Assembly (NCBI RefSeq): GCF_025641885.1 | Contig: NZ_JAOTQN010000001.1 | Span: forward strand, 1,054,001-1,118,000 | Source: Pyrobaculum sp. 3827-6 | GTDB lineage: Archaea; Thermoproteota; Thermoprotei; Thermoproteales; Thermoproteaceae | Direction of reading: 5' to 3' | Length of the DNA: 64,000 nt | Shown: positions 43,010-52,403 of the stretch, piece after piece | Position numbering within the stretch: the first letter of the stretch is position 1 | Layout of the letters: each line of letters starts with the position of its first letter | The notes under the pieces: generated by a model | Databases searched by the model: none | Told to the model about the DNA's origin: nothing | The model's input: the letters and a program-made list of their open reading frames with translations, nothing else | Translations under genes and position numbers: made by a program

Positions 43010-44176
43010 GTATCTCAAAAAGAGGATTGAAAGTTGTTTCAACGCGCCTCTTCGGCCTGGCTTCGACGCGGCGTATCTCAAAAAGAGGATTGAAAGCATA
43101 ATACTGATACTCTTGGTATCGGCGCTCTCGAGGGTATCTCAAAAAGAGGATTGAAAGCTACCTACGGCACAATGAGTACGGTGAAGCACAACATCTGGTA
43201 TCTCAAAAAGAGGATTGAAAGGAGCACAAGGTGACGTACTGCGTGGTGACGTTCACCGCAGATGTATCTCAAAAAGAGGATTGAAAGGCTGGCTTCTCCC
43301 TCGTCTCGGGCATCGATTACACGACGTGGCCGTATCTCAAAAAGAGGATTGAAAGAGCGAAGGCGCTGGCGAGCCGATACTCTTCACAGGGCGGTGCAGG
43401 TATCTCAAAAAGAGGATTGAAAGTCCGCATTTACACACATCTAAGCCGCGGAGGGGGATCTGTCGTATCTCAAAAAGAGGATTGAAAGCATCATCTGCGG
43501 GGAGCCACCCGTCAACCGCCTTAAGCCACGGTATCTCAAAAAGAGGATTGAAAGGACGTCCTCGACCCCCGGCCGGTTAGGAGGCGGGAGGAGTGGTACG
43601 TATCTCAAAAAGAGGATTGAAAGTTCTAATCTCTTCGTAGCTCATACCTCCTCCTCGTACACCTCCCGTATCTCAAAAAGAGGATTGAAAGGTCAAGATT
43701 CCGCAAGAGGCGCCGGAGCCGCCTAGGAGCCGGCCGTATCTCAAAAAGAGGATTGAAAGCCTGGATTGTAAGTAATAGCTCCACGACGCGCCTCTTCGCA
43801 GTATCTCAAAAAGAGGATTGAAAGCGGCGAGGTACGGCGTCTACAGCAGAGTCGTGGCGGCCGTGCCGTATCTCAAAAAGAGGATTGAAAGGACTTCCGC
43901 CTGGTGGCGAGCGTGAACCTGACGGCTGGCGGACTGTATCTCAAAAAGAGGATTGAAAGGGCGCCGGCCGATATCGTGATTAAGACCGGCGCCGTGTTGA
44001 ACTACGTATCTCAAAAAGAGGGTTGAAAGACTCAGTGAGACGCTCCACGAAGCGCTTCGCGCTCTCAGCGTCGAGTATCTCAAAAAGAGGATTGAAAGAG
44101 AAAGTACAGCCGGTGAGGGACCTTACGAAGAGGCCGGGGTGAAACAAAGTAAAGCCTCTAAATAGAGGATTGAGGG
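43010..44176 (+). CRISPR. CRISPR array, 17 intact repeats plus one degenerate terminal repeat
   Basis: The 24-bp repeat begins GTATCTCAAAAA and ends GAGGATTGAAAG. Intact copies start at 43010, 43073, 43134, 43198, 43264, 43332, 43400, 43465, 43531, 43600, 43668, 43736, 43801, 43868, 43936, 44006 (one A-to-G change) and 44075. Spacers are 37-46 bp. A degraded copy ending AGAGGATTGAGGG occupies about 44153-44176 after a 54-bp last spacer, marking the old end. The ATTGAAAG 3' end implies rightward transcription and an 8-nt crRNA handle, as in type I-A/III systems of Thermoproteales. No cas gene is present in the window, so processing must use cas genes elsewhere. Confidence 0.97.
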
Positions 44177-44670
44177 CTAATGCAACAGCTGGCGCTTCTA
44201 TGCTCGCGCGATTTCAGCCCTTTCATATTTGCCTCGCGTCATATGTTCTGCTTGAATTAGGCGCAACATGTGGTGTCGTATTGGGTATGCGTCTGATGTA
44301 ACTCCACGGCGTTTTCGGGCTCTGGCGTGGATTAAAACTGTAAATGAGTCGTTGCGGCTGAGGTGAGGAGGTGCCGAGGTGTTTACAAATCTAAATGGTG
44401 GGAATTGACAGCGGCGTGTTCAGCGTGGCCGTGCCCGCGCCGTCGCCTGTCCATAAACAGGTGCTGTGTTTCTACGCACATTGACTAGCTGAGGCCCGCC
44501 TCCGTGGGGGCAACGGGGGCGTTAACGCGGTTATGCGCTCTGTGGCTTGACGTCAATTCTCCGGGCGTCGCCCTCCGGGGGGCCGGGGCGCGCCTCGGGG
44601 GTTCAATTCCACCTGAGGCGGAGGGGAAGAGGGGGGTGAATACTCATAAATCCTTGGGAGCTGTTGTTGT
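44177..44670. other. CRISPR trailer region without an intact gene
   Basis: This is a 490-bp stretch with stops in all frames. Short readable pieces (VTPRRFRALAWIKTVNESLR near 44290, MVGIDSGVFSVAVPAP near 44397) may be decayed coding sequence, but no family is clear. A GC-rich hairpin lies at 44591-44620. Confidence 0.4.
44591..44620 (+). other. GC-rich hairpin before homoserine dehydrogenase gene
   Basis: CGCCTC (44591-44596) pairs with GAGGCG (44615-44620), and GGGGG pairs mostly with CCACC around the loop TTCAATT. It ends about 50 bp before the ATG at 44671. The loop recalls a tRNA T-loop but no complete tRNA surrounds it. It could be a structured RNA or a mobile-element end. Confidence 0.4.
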
Positions 44671-45594
44671 ATGATTTTGTTGTTTGGCTTCGGGGGCGTG
44701 GGGAGGACATATGCAGAGCTCCTCTACCAGAGGACCGGCCTGAAACTCTGCGGCGTGTTTGACAGCGGGGGCGGGGTGGTGAAGAGGGAGGGCTTCACGT
44801 GGGAGGAGGTGAAGGCCCTCCTCTCGGCGCCAAGGGGGGGCGTGTCTAGAAGCGGCGTCGGCGGGCCGGCGTCGCTGGACGAGGCGCTGGAAGTGTGCCA
44901 AGTGGTGGTGGACGTCTCGGCGCCTAACTACGACACCGGGGAGCCCTCCCTCTCCTTGTACAAAAAGGCGTTGTCGAGGGGACTGGCGGTGGTCACCGCA
45001 AACAAAGCCCCCTTGGCCCTGGCCTTCGGCGAGGTGGCCCACAAGCGGCTCTTCTACAAGGCCACCGTGATGGCGGGGACGCCGCTGGTGGATCTGCTGA
45101 GGGGCCTCCCGCCGCAGAGGGTGACTTGGGTTAGGGGCATCCTAAATGGTAGCACTAACTACATAATGACGAGGGTGTATAGAGACGGCGTGTCTTTCGA
45201 GGAGGCGGTTAGGGAGGCGAGGGAGATGGGGATCTTGGAGCCCAACCCCAGGCTGGACTTAGAGGGCGTGGATCCCGCTGCGAAGCTCGTGATTATAGCC
45301 AACACCCTGGGGCGCGGCATGGCGTTGAGAGATGTGGAGAGAAAGCCTCTAGAGCCCAGGGGCCCGGTGACGCGGTACCTCGCCCAGCTGGACCTCGCCG
45401 GGGGGCGCGCATCGGTGGAGCCGGTTAGACTGGCGCCGGACGACCCCCTCCACGTAGACTATACAATGAACGCGGTGGAGATCACGACTGAGGTGAACAC
45501 GGTGTTGGTAAAGGGCAAGGGGGCGGGGAGGGCGGAGACCTCCATGGCTCTATTGAACGATACGTTGAAGGCAGTAGACATTTTAGGCATTTAA
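44671..45594 (+). CDS. hom: homoserine dehydrogenase
   Basis: This 307-residue enzyme reduces aspartate semialdehyde to homoserine for threonine and methionine synthesis. It has an N-terminal NAD(P) Rossmann motif LFGFGGVGRTYAELL (GxGxxG), VVDVSAPNY, VVTANKAPLA, and the catalytic-domain blocks YKATVMAGTPLVDLLR, RGILNGSTNYIMTRV and EPNPRLDLEGVDPAAKLVI. There is no C-terminal ACT domain, as in other short archaeal forms. It stands alone between the CRISPR trailer and acs. An AT-rich 240-bp gap follows. Confidence 0.93.
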   Translation: MILLFGFGGVGRTYAELLYQRTGLKLCGVFDSGGGVVKREGFTWEEVKALLSAPRGGVSRSGVGGPASLDEALEVCQVVVDVSAPNYDTGEPSLSLYKKALSRGLAVVTANKAPLALAFGEVAHKRLFYKATVMAGTPLVDLLRGLPPQRVTWVRGILNGSTNYIMTRVYRDGVSFEEAVREAREMGILEPNPRLDLEGVDPAAKLVIIANTLGRGMALRDVERKPLEPRGPVTRYLAQLDLAGGRASVEPVRLAPDDPLHVDYTMNAVEITTEVNTVLVKGKGAGRAETSMALLNDTLKAVDILGI

Positions 45595-45836
45595 CGAAAA
45601 ACACCGACTGCTCCACTGAGGCTTAACTAAATCATGGATTATCTTTTTTCCAATTAAAAAGTCTTGTATATTTTTTAATGATAAACAATAAGTTCTTTAA
45701 ATACACTCTGGAGATTTTGAAAACTATGAGTAATTTTGGCTTTTTCCGTATTCTTAAATTTTAAATTTAATACATTCTTATTATAACTAAATTATAATTT
45801 CGGATATGTTTATATATGCTTAAGTTTCAGCCTCTA
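45595..45836 (+). promoter_or_regulatory. AT-rich intergenic region and promoter of acetyl-CoA synthetase
   Basis: About 240 bp, far more AT-rich than the surroundings, end in a strong GTTTATATAT TATA box at 45808-45817. Counting about 26 bases from its centre points to the ATG at 45837, not the in-frame ATG at 45816 that lies inside the box. Several oligo-T runs (45645-45680) may terminate the hom transcript. Confidence 0.65.
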
Positions 45837-47843
45837 ATGTCTCTAAAGGGATTAGGTGAGACTGAACTACCCTTTGAGGAGAAGATAATAAACGATAAGT
45901 GGAGAAGTAAATTCACGCCTATTGACGCATACCACAAATTCCACGCGCAGACCGTCGAAAATCTAGAGGCTTTCTGGGAAAGCGTAGCTAAGGAGCTTGA
46001 GTGGTTTAAGCCATGGGACAAGGTGCTGGACGCCTCAAACCCGCCGTTTTACATATGGTTCGTCGGCGGTAAGCTGAACCTCTCCTACCTGGCGGTGGAC
46101 AGACACGTCAAGACGTGGAGGAAGAACAAGCTTGCCATCGAGTGGGAGGGGGAGCCGGTGGATGAGAACGGCAACCCCACGGACAGGAGGAAGCTGACGT
46201 ACTACGACCTCTACAGGGAGGTGAACCGCGTCGCATGTATGTTGAAGTGCAACTTCGGGGTGAAGAAGGGGGACAGGATTACCCTCTATCTGCCGATGGT
46301 TCCGGAGCTCCCCATCGCCATGTTGGCGGCGTGGAGGATAGGCGCGATTACAAGCGTCGTGTTCTCCGGCTTCTCGGCGGATGCGCTGGCTGAGCGTATC
46401 AACGACTCGCAGTCCCGCATAGTCATAACCGCCGACGGCTTCTGGAGGAGGGGGAAGGTGGTGAGGCTGAAGGAGGTGGTGGACGCGGCTCTTGAGAAGG
46501 CGGCGGGTGTCGAGAACGTGATTGTGCTTCCGCGCCTCGGCCTCAAGGACGTGCCGATGACGGAGGGGAGGGACTACTGGTGGAACCGTTTGATGCAGGG
46601 CATCGCGCCGAACACCTACATAGAGCCGGAGCCCGTGGAGAGCGAGCACCCGTCCTTTATCCTCTACACATCTGGCACCACCGGCAAGCCCAAGGGCATT
46701 GTCCACGACACGGGCGGCTGGGCAGTACACGTATACGCCACCATGAAGTGGGTCTTCGACATAAGGGACGACGACATATACTGGTGCACGGCGGATATCG
46801 GCTGGGTCACGGGCCACTCCTACATCGTGCTTGGGCCTCTGCTCATGGGCGCCACCGAGATCATATACGAGGGCGCCCCCGACTACCCGCAGCCGGATAG
46901 GTGGTGGGCGATAATTGAGCGCTATGGGGTGACCATCCTCTACACCTCCCCCACCGCCATTAGGATGTTTATGAGGTACGGAGAGGCGTGGCCGAGGAAA
47001 CACGACTTGTCGACGCTACGTATAATCCACTCCGTGGGCGAGCCAATTAACCCAGAGGCGTGGAGGTGGGCCTACAGAGTCCTCGGCGCCGAGAAGGTGG
47101 CCTTCGGCTCCACCTGGTGGATGACCGAGACCGGGGGCATTATGATCAGCCACGCCCCCGGCCTCTACCTAGTGCCCATGAAGCCCGGCACCAACGGGCC
47201 GCCTCTCCCCGGCGTCGTGGCCGACGTATACGACGATGAGGGCAAGCCGGCCCCGCCCGGCGTCAAGGGCTACCTCGTGATTAAGAAGCCCTGGCCGGGG
47301 ATGCTCCACGGCATCTGGGGCGATCCCGAGCGCTATATAAAGACGTACTGGAGCCGCTTCCCCGGCGTGTTCTACGCCGGCGACTACGCTATAAAGGATC
47401 AAGACGGCTACATCTGGGTGTTGGGGAGGGCCGACGAGGTGATTAAAGTCGCCGGCCACAGGCTGGGGACCTACGAGCTGGAGTCTGCGCTCATATCGCA
47501 CCCCACGGTGGCGGAGGCGGCGGTGGTGGGTATACCCGACGCCATCAAGGGTGAGGTGCCCATCGCCTACGTGGTGTTGAAGCAGGGGGTGTTGCCTAAC
47601 GACGAGTTGAGGAAGGAGCTGAGGGAGCACGTCCGCAAGACCATCGGCCCAATCGCCGAGCCGGCACAGATATTCTTCGTCACCAAATTGCCCAAGACCC
47701 GCTCGGGCAAGATCATGCGCCGCTTGTTGAAGGCGGTGGCCACCGGCGCGCCGCTGGGCGACGTCACCACGCTGGAGGACGAGACGTCAGTGGAAGAGGC
47801 CAAAAAGGCGTACGAGGAGCTGGTGAGGGAGATAGGTAGGTAG
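45837..47843 (+). CDS. acs: AMP-forming acetyl-CoA synthetase
   Basis: This enzyme of about 668 residues activates acetate (or a short acyl) to acyl-CoA through an acyl-adenylate. The N-terminal ACAS domain has WKPWDKV and WFVGGKLNLSYLAVDRHV. The AMP-binding P-loop is YTSGTTGKPKGIVH, with FGSTWWMTETGG and the hinge YAGDYAIKDQDGYIWVLGRADEV. The C-terminal TRSGKIMRR carries the catalytic, acetylatable lysine. The first 7 codons from an in-frame ATG at 45816 would fall on the TATA box, so 45837 is chosen. It is followed after 4 bases by an MFS-CBS transporter gene, implying acetate uptake and activation as one unit. Confidence 0.93.
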   Translation: MSLKGLGETELPFEEKIINDKWRSKFTPIDAYHKFHAQTVENLEAFWESVAKELEWFKPWDKVLDASNPPFYIWFVGGKLNLSYLAVDRHVKTWRKNKLAIEWEGEPVDENGNPTDRRKLTYYDLYREVNRVACMLKCNFGVKKGDRITLYLPMVPELPIAMLAAWRIGAITSVVFSGFSADALAERINDSQSRIVITADGFWRRGKVVRLKEVVDAALEKAAGVENVIVLPRLGLKDVPMTEGRDYWWNRLMQGIAPNTYIEPEPVESEHPSFILYTSGTTGKPKGIVHDTGGWAVHVYATMKWVFDIRDDDIYWCTADIGWVTGHSYIVLGPLLMGATEIIYEGAPDYPQPDRWWAIIERYGVTILYTSPTAIRMFMRYGEAWPRKHDLSTLRIIHSVGEPINPEAWRWAYRVLGAEKVAFGSTWWMTETGGIMISHAPGLYLVPMKPGTNGPPLPGVVADVYDDEGKPAPPGVKGYLVIKKPWPGMLHGIWGDPERYIKTYWSRFPGVFYAGDYAIKDQDGYIWVLGRADEVIKVAGHRLGTYELESALISHPTVAEAAVVGIPDAIKGEVPIAYVVLKQGVLPNDELRKELREHVRKTIGPIAEPAQIFFVTKLPKTRSGKIMRRLLKAVATGAPLGDVTTLEDETSVEEAKKAYEELVREIGR

Positions 47844-47847
47844 GGCC

Positions 47848-49947
47848 ATGGCGGCGGGAAAGGGCCCAGGTCTTGCAACGGTTGTAGCTGGCTCGTCCTT
47901 CGGCCTGCTGTTGGAGTGGTACGACTTCTACATATACGGTATTCTCGCGGCCACGGTGATAAACAAGCTGTTTTTCCCGAGTAGCGACCCGCTCGCCAGT
48001 TTGTTGCTGGCTATAGCTGGGTGGGCTATTGGCTTCATGGTGAGGCCTTTCGGCGCGGCGTTCTTCGGCATGCTGGGCGACTTGATTGGGCGTAAGTACA
48101 CCTTCCTCCTCACCCTGTTCCTAATGGGGTTCGCCACCTTCGCCATAGGCCTACTGCCGACCTACCAGCAGGTGGGCGTTTTGGCTCCGGTGTTGTTGTT
48201 CCTCTTGAGGACTCTCCAGGGGCTGGCTCTGGGAGGGGAGTACGGCGGCGCCGCCATATTCGTAGCCGAATACGCCCCCGATAATAAACGGGGTCTCTAC
48301 ACCGGCTTCATCCAGACCACGGCGTCTCTTGGGTACGTCATCGCTGTGGTGGTGGCCACGGCGACTGAGTGGGTTGTTGGGAGCAAGGCTTTTGTGGAGT
48401 GGGGCTGGAGGATACCGTTTCTACTGGCGGGGGTGCTGTTTCTAATAGGGCTGTACATAAGGAGGAAGCTGGAGGAGACTCCGATATTCAGCGCGCTGAA
48501 GCTGGTGGGTAAGGCTTCTAAGAGGCCGCTGAGGGAGGCCATGGCGGATCCTAAAAACGCGAAGCTGATTTTACTGGCGCTTTTCGGCGTCGTGGTGGGG
48601 CAGGCGGTGGTGTGGTACAGTAGCCAGTTCCTTACTCTGGTGTACCTCCAGCAGGCGCAGCTCTTCACGCCGGGTGTGAAGGGCCTCGACAGGCTGACGG
48701 CGAATACGATAATCGGGATCGCCATAGCGGCGGCGGCGCCGTTTTTCGTACTGTTTGGCTGGCTCTCGGACAAGATTGGGAGGAAGCCTGTCATGCTCGC
48801 CGGCAACTTGCTGGCGGCGGCGACCTACTACCCCATATTTCTAGTAATCTCCCAGAACCTCAACCCGCCGAACGTGTCGTTGCTGACGTTGCTGGCATTC
48901 GTCATGGTGCTCTACGTGACGATGGTGTACGGCCCGATCGCGGCGTTTCTAGTGGAGTACTTCCCCGCGAGGATTAGGTACACGGCGCTGTCTATTCCAT
49001 ACCACATCGGCAACGGCATCTTCGGAGGGGGCCTTACGCCGCTTGTGGCCACTGCGGTGGGCGGCGCTACGAAAGACCTGCTACTCATGTTGCTGTCTTG
49101 GCCTATCATATGGCCTCTGATAACGGCGGCGGTTATGTTCATAGCCATACCCGAGACGAGGGGTAGGAGTATATGGGAGGAGGTGAGCGTGTTGCAGATC
49201 TTGAGGAAGCCGATTATCCTAAGCCCCAACGCCACTCTCCTAGACGCGGTTAAGGCAATTGCGGCTGAGAAAGACGGCTTTGTAATAGTGAGCGAGGACG
49301 GGAGGAGGCCTTTAGGCGTGGTATCTGAGCGCGATGTTGTGAGGTTGCTGGCGGCGGGCCAGCCGCTTAACACGCCGCTGTCTATGGTAATGAAGTCGCC
49401 GGTGATATCGGTGCCGCACATCACGCCGATATCAACCGCAGTGAGGATAATGGCTGAGAACAACATTAGACACCTCGTCGTGTTAAGAGAAAACGAAATC
49501 GCCGGCTTTATCTCTGCGAGAGATCTCACAGGCGAGTCTACAGTGTTGACGGACCTAGGGATTAGGAGGAGGCTGGCGGAGAAGAGGGCCCGCGAGTTTA
49601 TGAAAAGCCCGCCGATTACAGCCCCCGCCGACGCCAAGATACGCGATGTCGCTGGGCTGATGGCAGATCAGAGAATAGGTCTAGTCATCTTAACAGCCGA
49701 CGGTTCGATAACGGGGGTTGTGTCCGAGCGCGACGTTGTGAGGGCGGTGGCCCAGGGCAGGAGCCTAGACGACAAGGCGCTTGACATAGCGACGAGAAGA
49801 GTAATAACGGTGAGCCCCGACGCAAGCCTGGGAGATGTCATGCTTAACATGGCTGAGTATGGGATAAGGCATGTGGTGGTTGCCCAAGACGACAAACCTC
49901 TGGGCGTCATATCAATAAGAGACATAATTAAAATCGCTAAGTTGTAA
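47848..49947 (+). CDS. MFS transporter fused to two CBS-domain pairs
   Basis: In this 699-residue fusion, residues about 10-440 form a 12-helix MFS transporter of the metabolite:H+ symporter (ProP/ShiA-like) type. It has LLEWYDFYIYGILAATV at the first helix, DLIGRKYTFLLTL between helices 2 and 3, LQGLALGGEYGGAAIFVAEY, and LSDKIGRKPVMLAG at the 8-9 loop. Residues about 452-699 hold four CBS motifs (VSERDVVRLL, ISARDLTGE, VSERDVVRAV, ISIRDIIKIAKL), i.e. two Bateman modules that usually bind AMP/ATP. It lies 4 bp after acs. A plausible role is uptake of acetate or another carboxylate gated by cellular adenylate charge; substrate and ligand are inferred. Confidence 0.88.
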   Translation: MAAGKGPGLATVVAGSSFGLLLEWYDFYIYGILAATVINKLFFPSSDPLASLLLAIAGWAIGFMVRPFGAAFFGMLGDLIGRKYTFLLTLFLMGFATFAIGLLPTYQQVGVLAPVLLFLLRTLQGLALGGEYGGAAIFVAEYAPDNKRGLYTGFIQTTASLGYVIAVVVATATEWVVGSKAFVEWGWRIPFLLAGVLFLIGLYIRRKLEETPIFSALKLVGKASKRPLREAMADPKNAKLILLALFGVVVGQAVVWYSSQFLTLVYLQQAQLFTPGVKGLDRLTANTIIGIAIAAAAPFFVLFGWLSDKIGRKPVMLAGNLLAAATYYPIFLVISQNLNPPNVSLLTLLAFVMVLYVTMVYGPIAAFLVEYFPARIRYTALSIPYHIGNGIFGGGLTPLVATAVGGATKDLLLMLLSWPIIWPLITAAVMFIAIPETRGRSIWEEVSVLQILRKPIILSPNATLLDAVKAIAAEKDGFVIVSEDGRRPLGVVSERDVVRLLAAGQPLNTPLSMVMKSPVISVPHITPISTAVRIMAENNIRHLVVLRENEIAGFISARDLTGESTVLTDLGIRRRLAEKRAREFMKSPPITAPADAKIRDVAGLMADQRIGLVILTADGSITGVVSERDVVRAVAQGRSLDDKALDIATRRVITVSPDASLGDVMLNMAEYGIRHVVVAQDDKPLGVISIRDIIKIAKL

Positions 49948-50019
49948 ATCAATTTTTTAAATAATATATCCTTTTCTATTTATAGAAAATGTATATGATA
50001 AGTATGGTGTGTATAGGAG

Positions 50020-51937
50020 GTGGCGTGTAGATCCAGAGGGGTGCTGGAGGGAATTTTGAAAGAACTTCCCACTTAATATACTGGGCAAAGAAGCCTGACA
50101 AGGTTTTTGAGTGGACCCCGCCTCAGCCGTTTAGGTAGTTTGTGGGAGGCTACACCAACGCCGGCTACAGCGCTGTGGATTACAAGGTGGGTTGATTCGG
50201 CGACAAGACTGCATATATCTACGTAAACCCTGAGCTTGATCTAGAGATGAGAGTATCCTACGGCGAGCTGTATATAACTTAGTGTGTAGATTCAGCGCCA
50301 CTATGAGGGCGGCGGGGGTGGGGAGGGGGGACTCCGTTCTGATCTACATGCCAAACACAGTGGAGGCGGTGGCGGCTATTCTGGCGGCGGCTAGGATCGG
50401 GGCTGTGTCCAGCACGGTGTTCGCCGGCTTCTCGCCTAAGGCCGTGGCGGACAGAGTCGAGCTTGTGGAGCCCAAGATTATCTTTACACAAGACTACTCA
50501 GTGAGGAGGGGGAGGAAGGCGCCTTTGAAGGAGAATATAGACGAGGCGCTGAAGATATCTCCGTGGAGGCCCCAGATGGTAGTGGTGAGGAGGGGCGTCA
50601 TGGAGGAGAAGGAGCCGCCCATGGAGAGGGGCCGCGACATGTGGCTTGAGGAGTTTCTCGAAATGGGAAAGGCCGGCGACTGCTCGCCTCTGTTTGTCGA
50701 GTCTAACGAGCCTCTATTCGTCCTGCCGACGTCGGGCACCACCGCCAAGCCAAAGCCGGTTGTCCACGTCCACGGCGGCTACCAGGTGTGGATTGTCCAT
50801 GGCGCCTTGCTTGTATATGGCCTATCCATCGACGACGTGATATTTAACACAAGCGACATAGGCTGGGTGGTGGGGCAGAGCTACATTGTCTTCGCCCCCA
50901 CTATAATGGGCACGACCTCCGTCTTGTTCGACGGCGTCATAGACCACCCCAGGCCAGACGTGTTTTGGGAGGTGGTTGAGAAGTACCGCCCCACCTTGAT
51001 ATGGACCTCGCCCACAGCCGCCAGGATGTTGATGAGGCTGGGGGTCCACCACGCCAGGAGGCACGACCTCTCCAGCGTCAAGCGGGTTGTGACCGCCGGC
51101 GAGGTGCTCAACCCAGAAGTGTGGAGGTGGCTGTATGAGGAGGCTTTCCAGAAGCGGGTCCCCGTTATTGACCACTGGTGGCAGACGGAGCTCAGCGGCC
51201 CCGCCATCGGCTACTACCACGCCCTTGTGAAAGACATGCCCCAGGGCTTGGAGTTTATGCAGATCAAGCCGGGCTCCGCCGGCGTGCCGCTCCCCGGCGT
51301 GGAGGTGGATGTGGTGGACGAAAAGGGCAACCCGCTTCCGCCCGGGCAAAAAGGCACCTTGATAATAAAGAAGCCGTTCCCCGGAATGACCCCCACTCTG
51401 TGGAAGGAACACAGGAGGTATGTGGCTGACTACTGGGAGCGCTTTGAGGGGAAGACGGTTTACTACACCGGCGACGCCGCATATGTAGATGAGGACGGCT
51501 ACGTGTGGTTCGGCGGGAGGGCAGACGAGGTGATAAAAATCGCCGGGCACCGTATAGGGACTATAGAGGTGGAGTCCGCCCTCCTGACGCATCCCGCCGT
51601 GGCCGAGGCGGCGGTAGTTGGCGTGCCCGACCCGATAAGGGGAGAGGCGATCGCCGCCTTCGTCGTGCTCCGCCCAAGCTGGAGCCCCAGCGAGGCTTTG
51701 AGGAAAGAGTTGATAGAACATGTGAGGAAGACCTTCGGCCCCATCGCGGTGTTCGCAGGCCTGGAGTTCGTCAATATGCTTCCCAGAACTCGGTCTGGGA
51801 AAATCATGCGTAGAGTTATGAAGCGGCTCTGGACAGGCGAGCCACTCGGTGACTTGTCTACAATAGAGGACGAGGCGTCAGTAGACGAGGTGAGAGAGGC
51901 CGTGTCGAGGCTAAAAGTTCTGAAAATAGAAGGGTAA
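50020..51937 (+). pseudogene. second acyl-CoA synthetase gene with decayed N-terminus
   Basis: From 50282 a 551-residue frame encodes most of an AMP-forming acyl-CoA synthetase (IYMPNTVEAVAAILAAARIG, WWQTELSGP, YYTGDAAYVDEDGYVWFGGR, TRSGKIMRR). The N-terminal 80 or so residues lie upstream but are interrupted: DKVFEWTPPQPFR-stop (50136)-FVGGYTNAGYSAVDYKVG-stop (50193)-FGDKTAYIYVNPELDLE, then a frameshift near 50280. The P-loop reads TSGTTAKPKP instead of TSGTTGKPKG. The surviving frame could still be translated from a GTG at 50282, but would lack the N-terminal subdomain, so it is best read as a pseudogene. An oligo-T run at 51942 may terminate transcription. Confidence 0.8.
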
Positions 51938-52058
51938 GGAGTTTTTTCCTACCCTCTCCAATAGGGCGGGGAGACTACACTCGAAACCCTCCCCTTGTAC
52001 ATGCCGCAAGACGCGGCGATTTACCACACCTGGGAGTTTGTTGAGCACTTTGGGCTTG

Positions 52059-52403
52059 TCAGACGAGGATTAGTCCAATTTTTTCTATCCTCCCTGTCTT
52101 TGGGTCTACCACGTATCCCAGCCTCTCAAGTGCCTGCACGCCCACAAGCACATCTAGAGGTAACTCGTCGATAATCTCCACAAAGGCCTCGGTTTCCTCT
52201 CCGCCGATTTTTACCACGCCGACCGCGACGCCCACCTTTACTACCCTCCCATCTGCCAGCACCCTCTCCTTCGTCCTAAACGGTGCGAGGCCTGCCTCCT
52301 CTGCAACTCGGCGGCTCACCGCCACCTCTCCATTAAACCCGGTGTCCACCAACGCTCTGTACCTTCTGCCACCTATCTCCACCTCTGTAAATGTAATACC
52401 CAC
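52059..52403 (-). CDS. retropepsin-like aspartic protease (copy A)
   Basis: This 114-residue single-domain protein of the clan AA fold has the catalytic motif ALVDTGFNGEVAVS (DTG near residue 21) and the second psi-loop-like segment LPLDVLVGVQALERLGYVVD. Being about 110 residues long it must dimerise, as retropepsins do. It has no signal peptide and so is cytoplasmic. It is divergent from the membrane coiled-coil gene (now broken) at 52925. The same pair recurs at 54297/54866. Confidence 0.8.
   Translation of the reverse strand: MGITFTEVEIGGRRYRALVDTGFNGEVAVSRRVAEEAGLAPFRTKERVLADGRVVKVGVAVGVVKIGGEETEAFVEIIDELPLDVLVGVQALERLGYVVDPKTGRIEKIGLILV

Noticed and set aside
42271-43101. 276-codon plus-strand open frame rich in Pro/Thr/His
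   Set aside because: It runs through the A/C-biased region and into the first CRISPR repeats, translating the repeat itself; composition alone explains the open frame.
46035-47003. Long minus-strand frame of 322 codons
   Set aside because: It lies antisense inside the clear acetyl-CoA synthetase gene and is rich in His/Pro/Arg, typical of a shadow frame in GC-rich codons.
50822-51721. Minus-strand frame of 299 codons
   Set aside because: Shadow of the second acyl-CoA synthetase; no independent signal.
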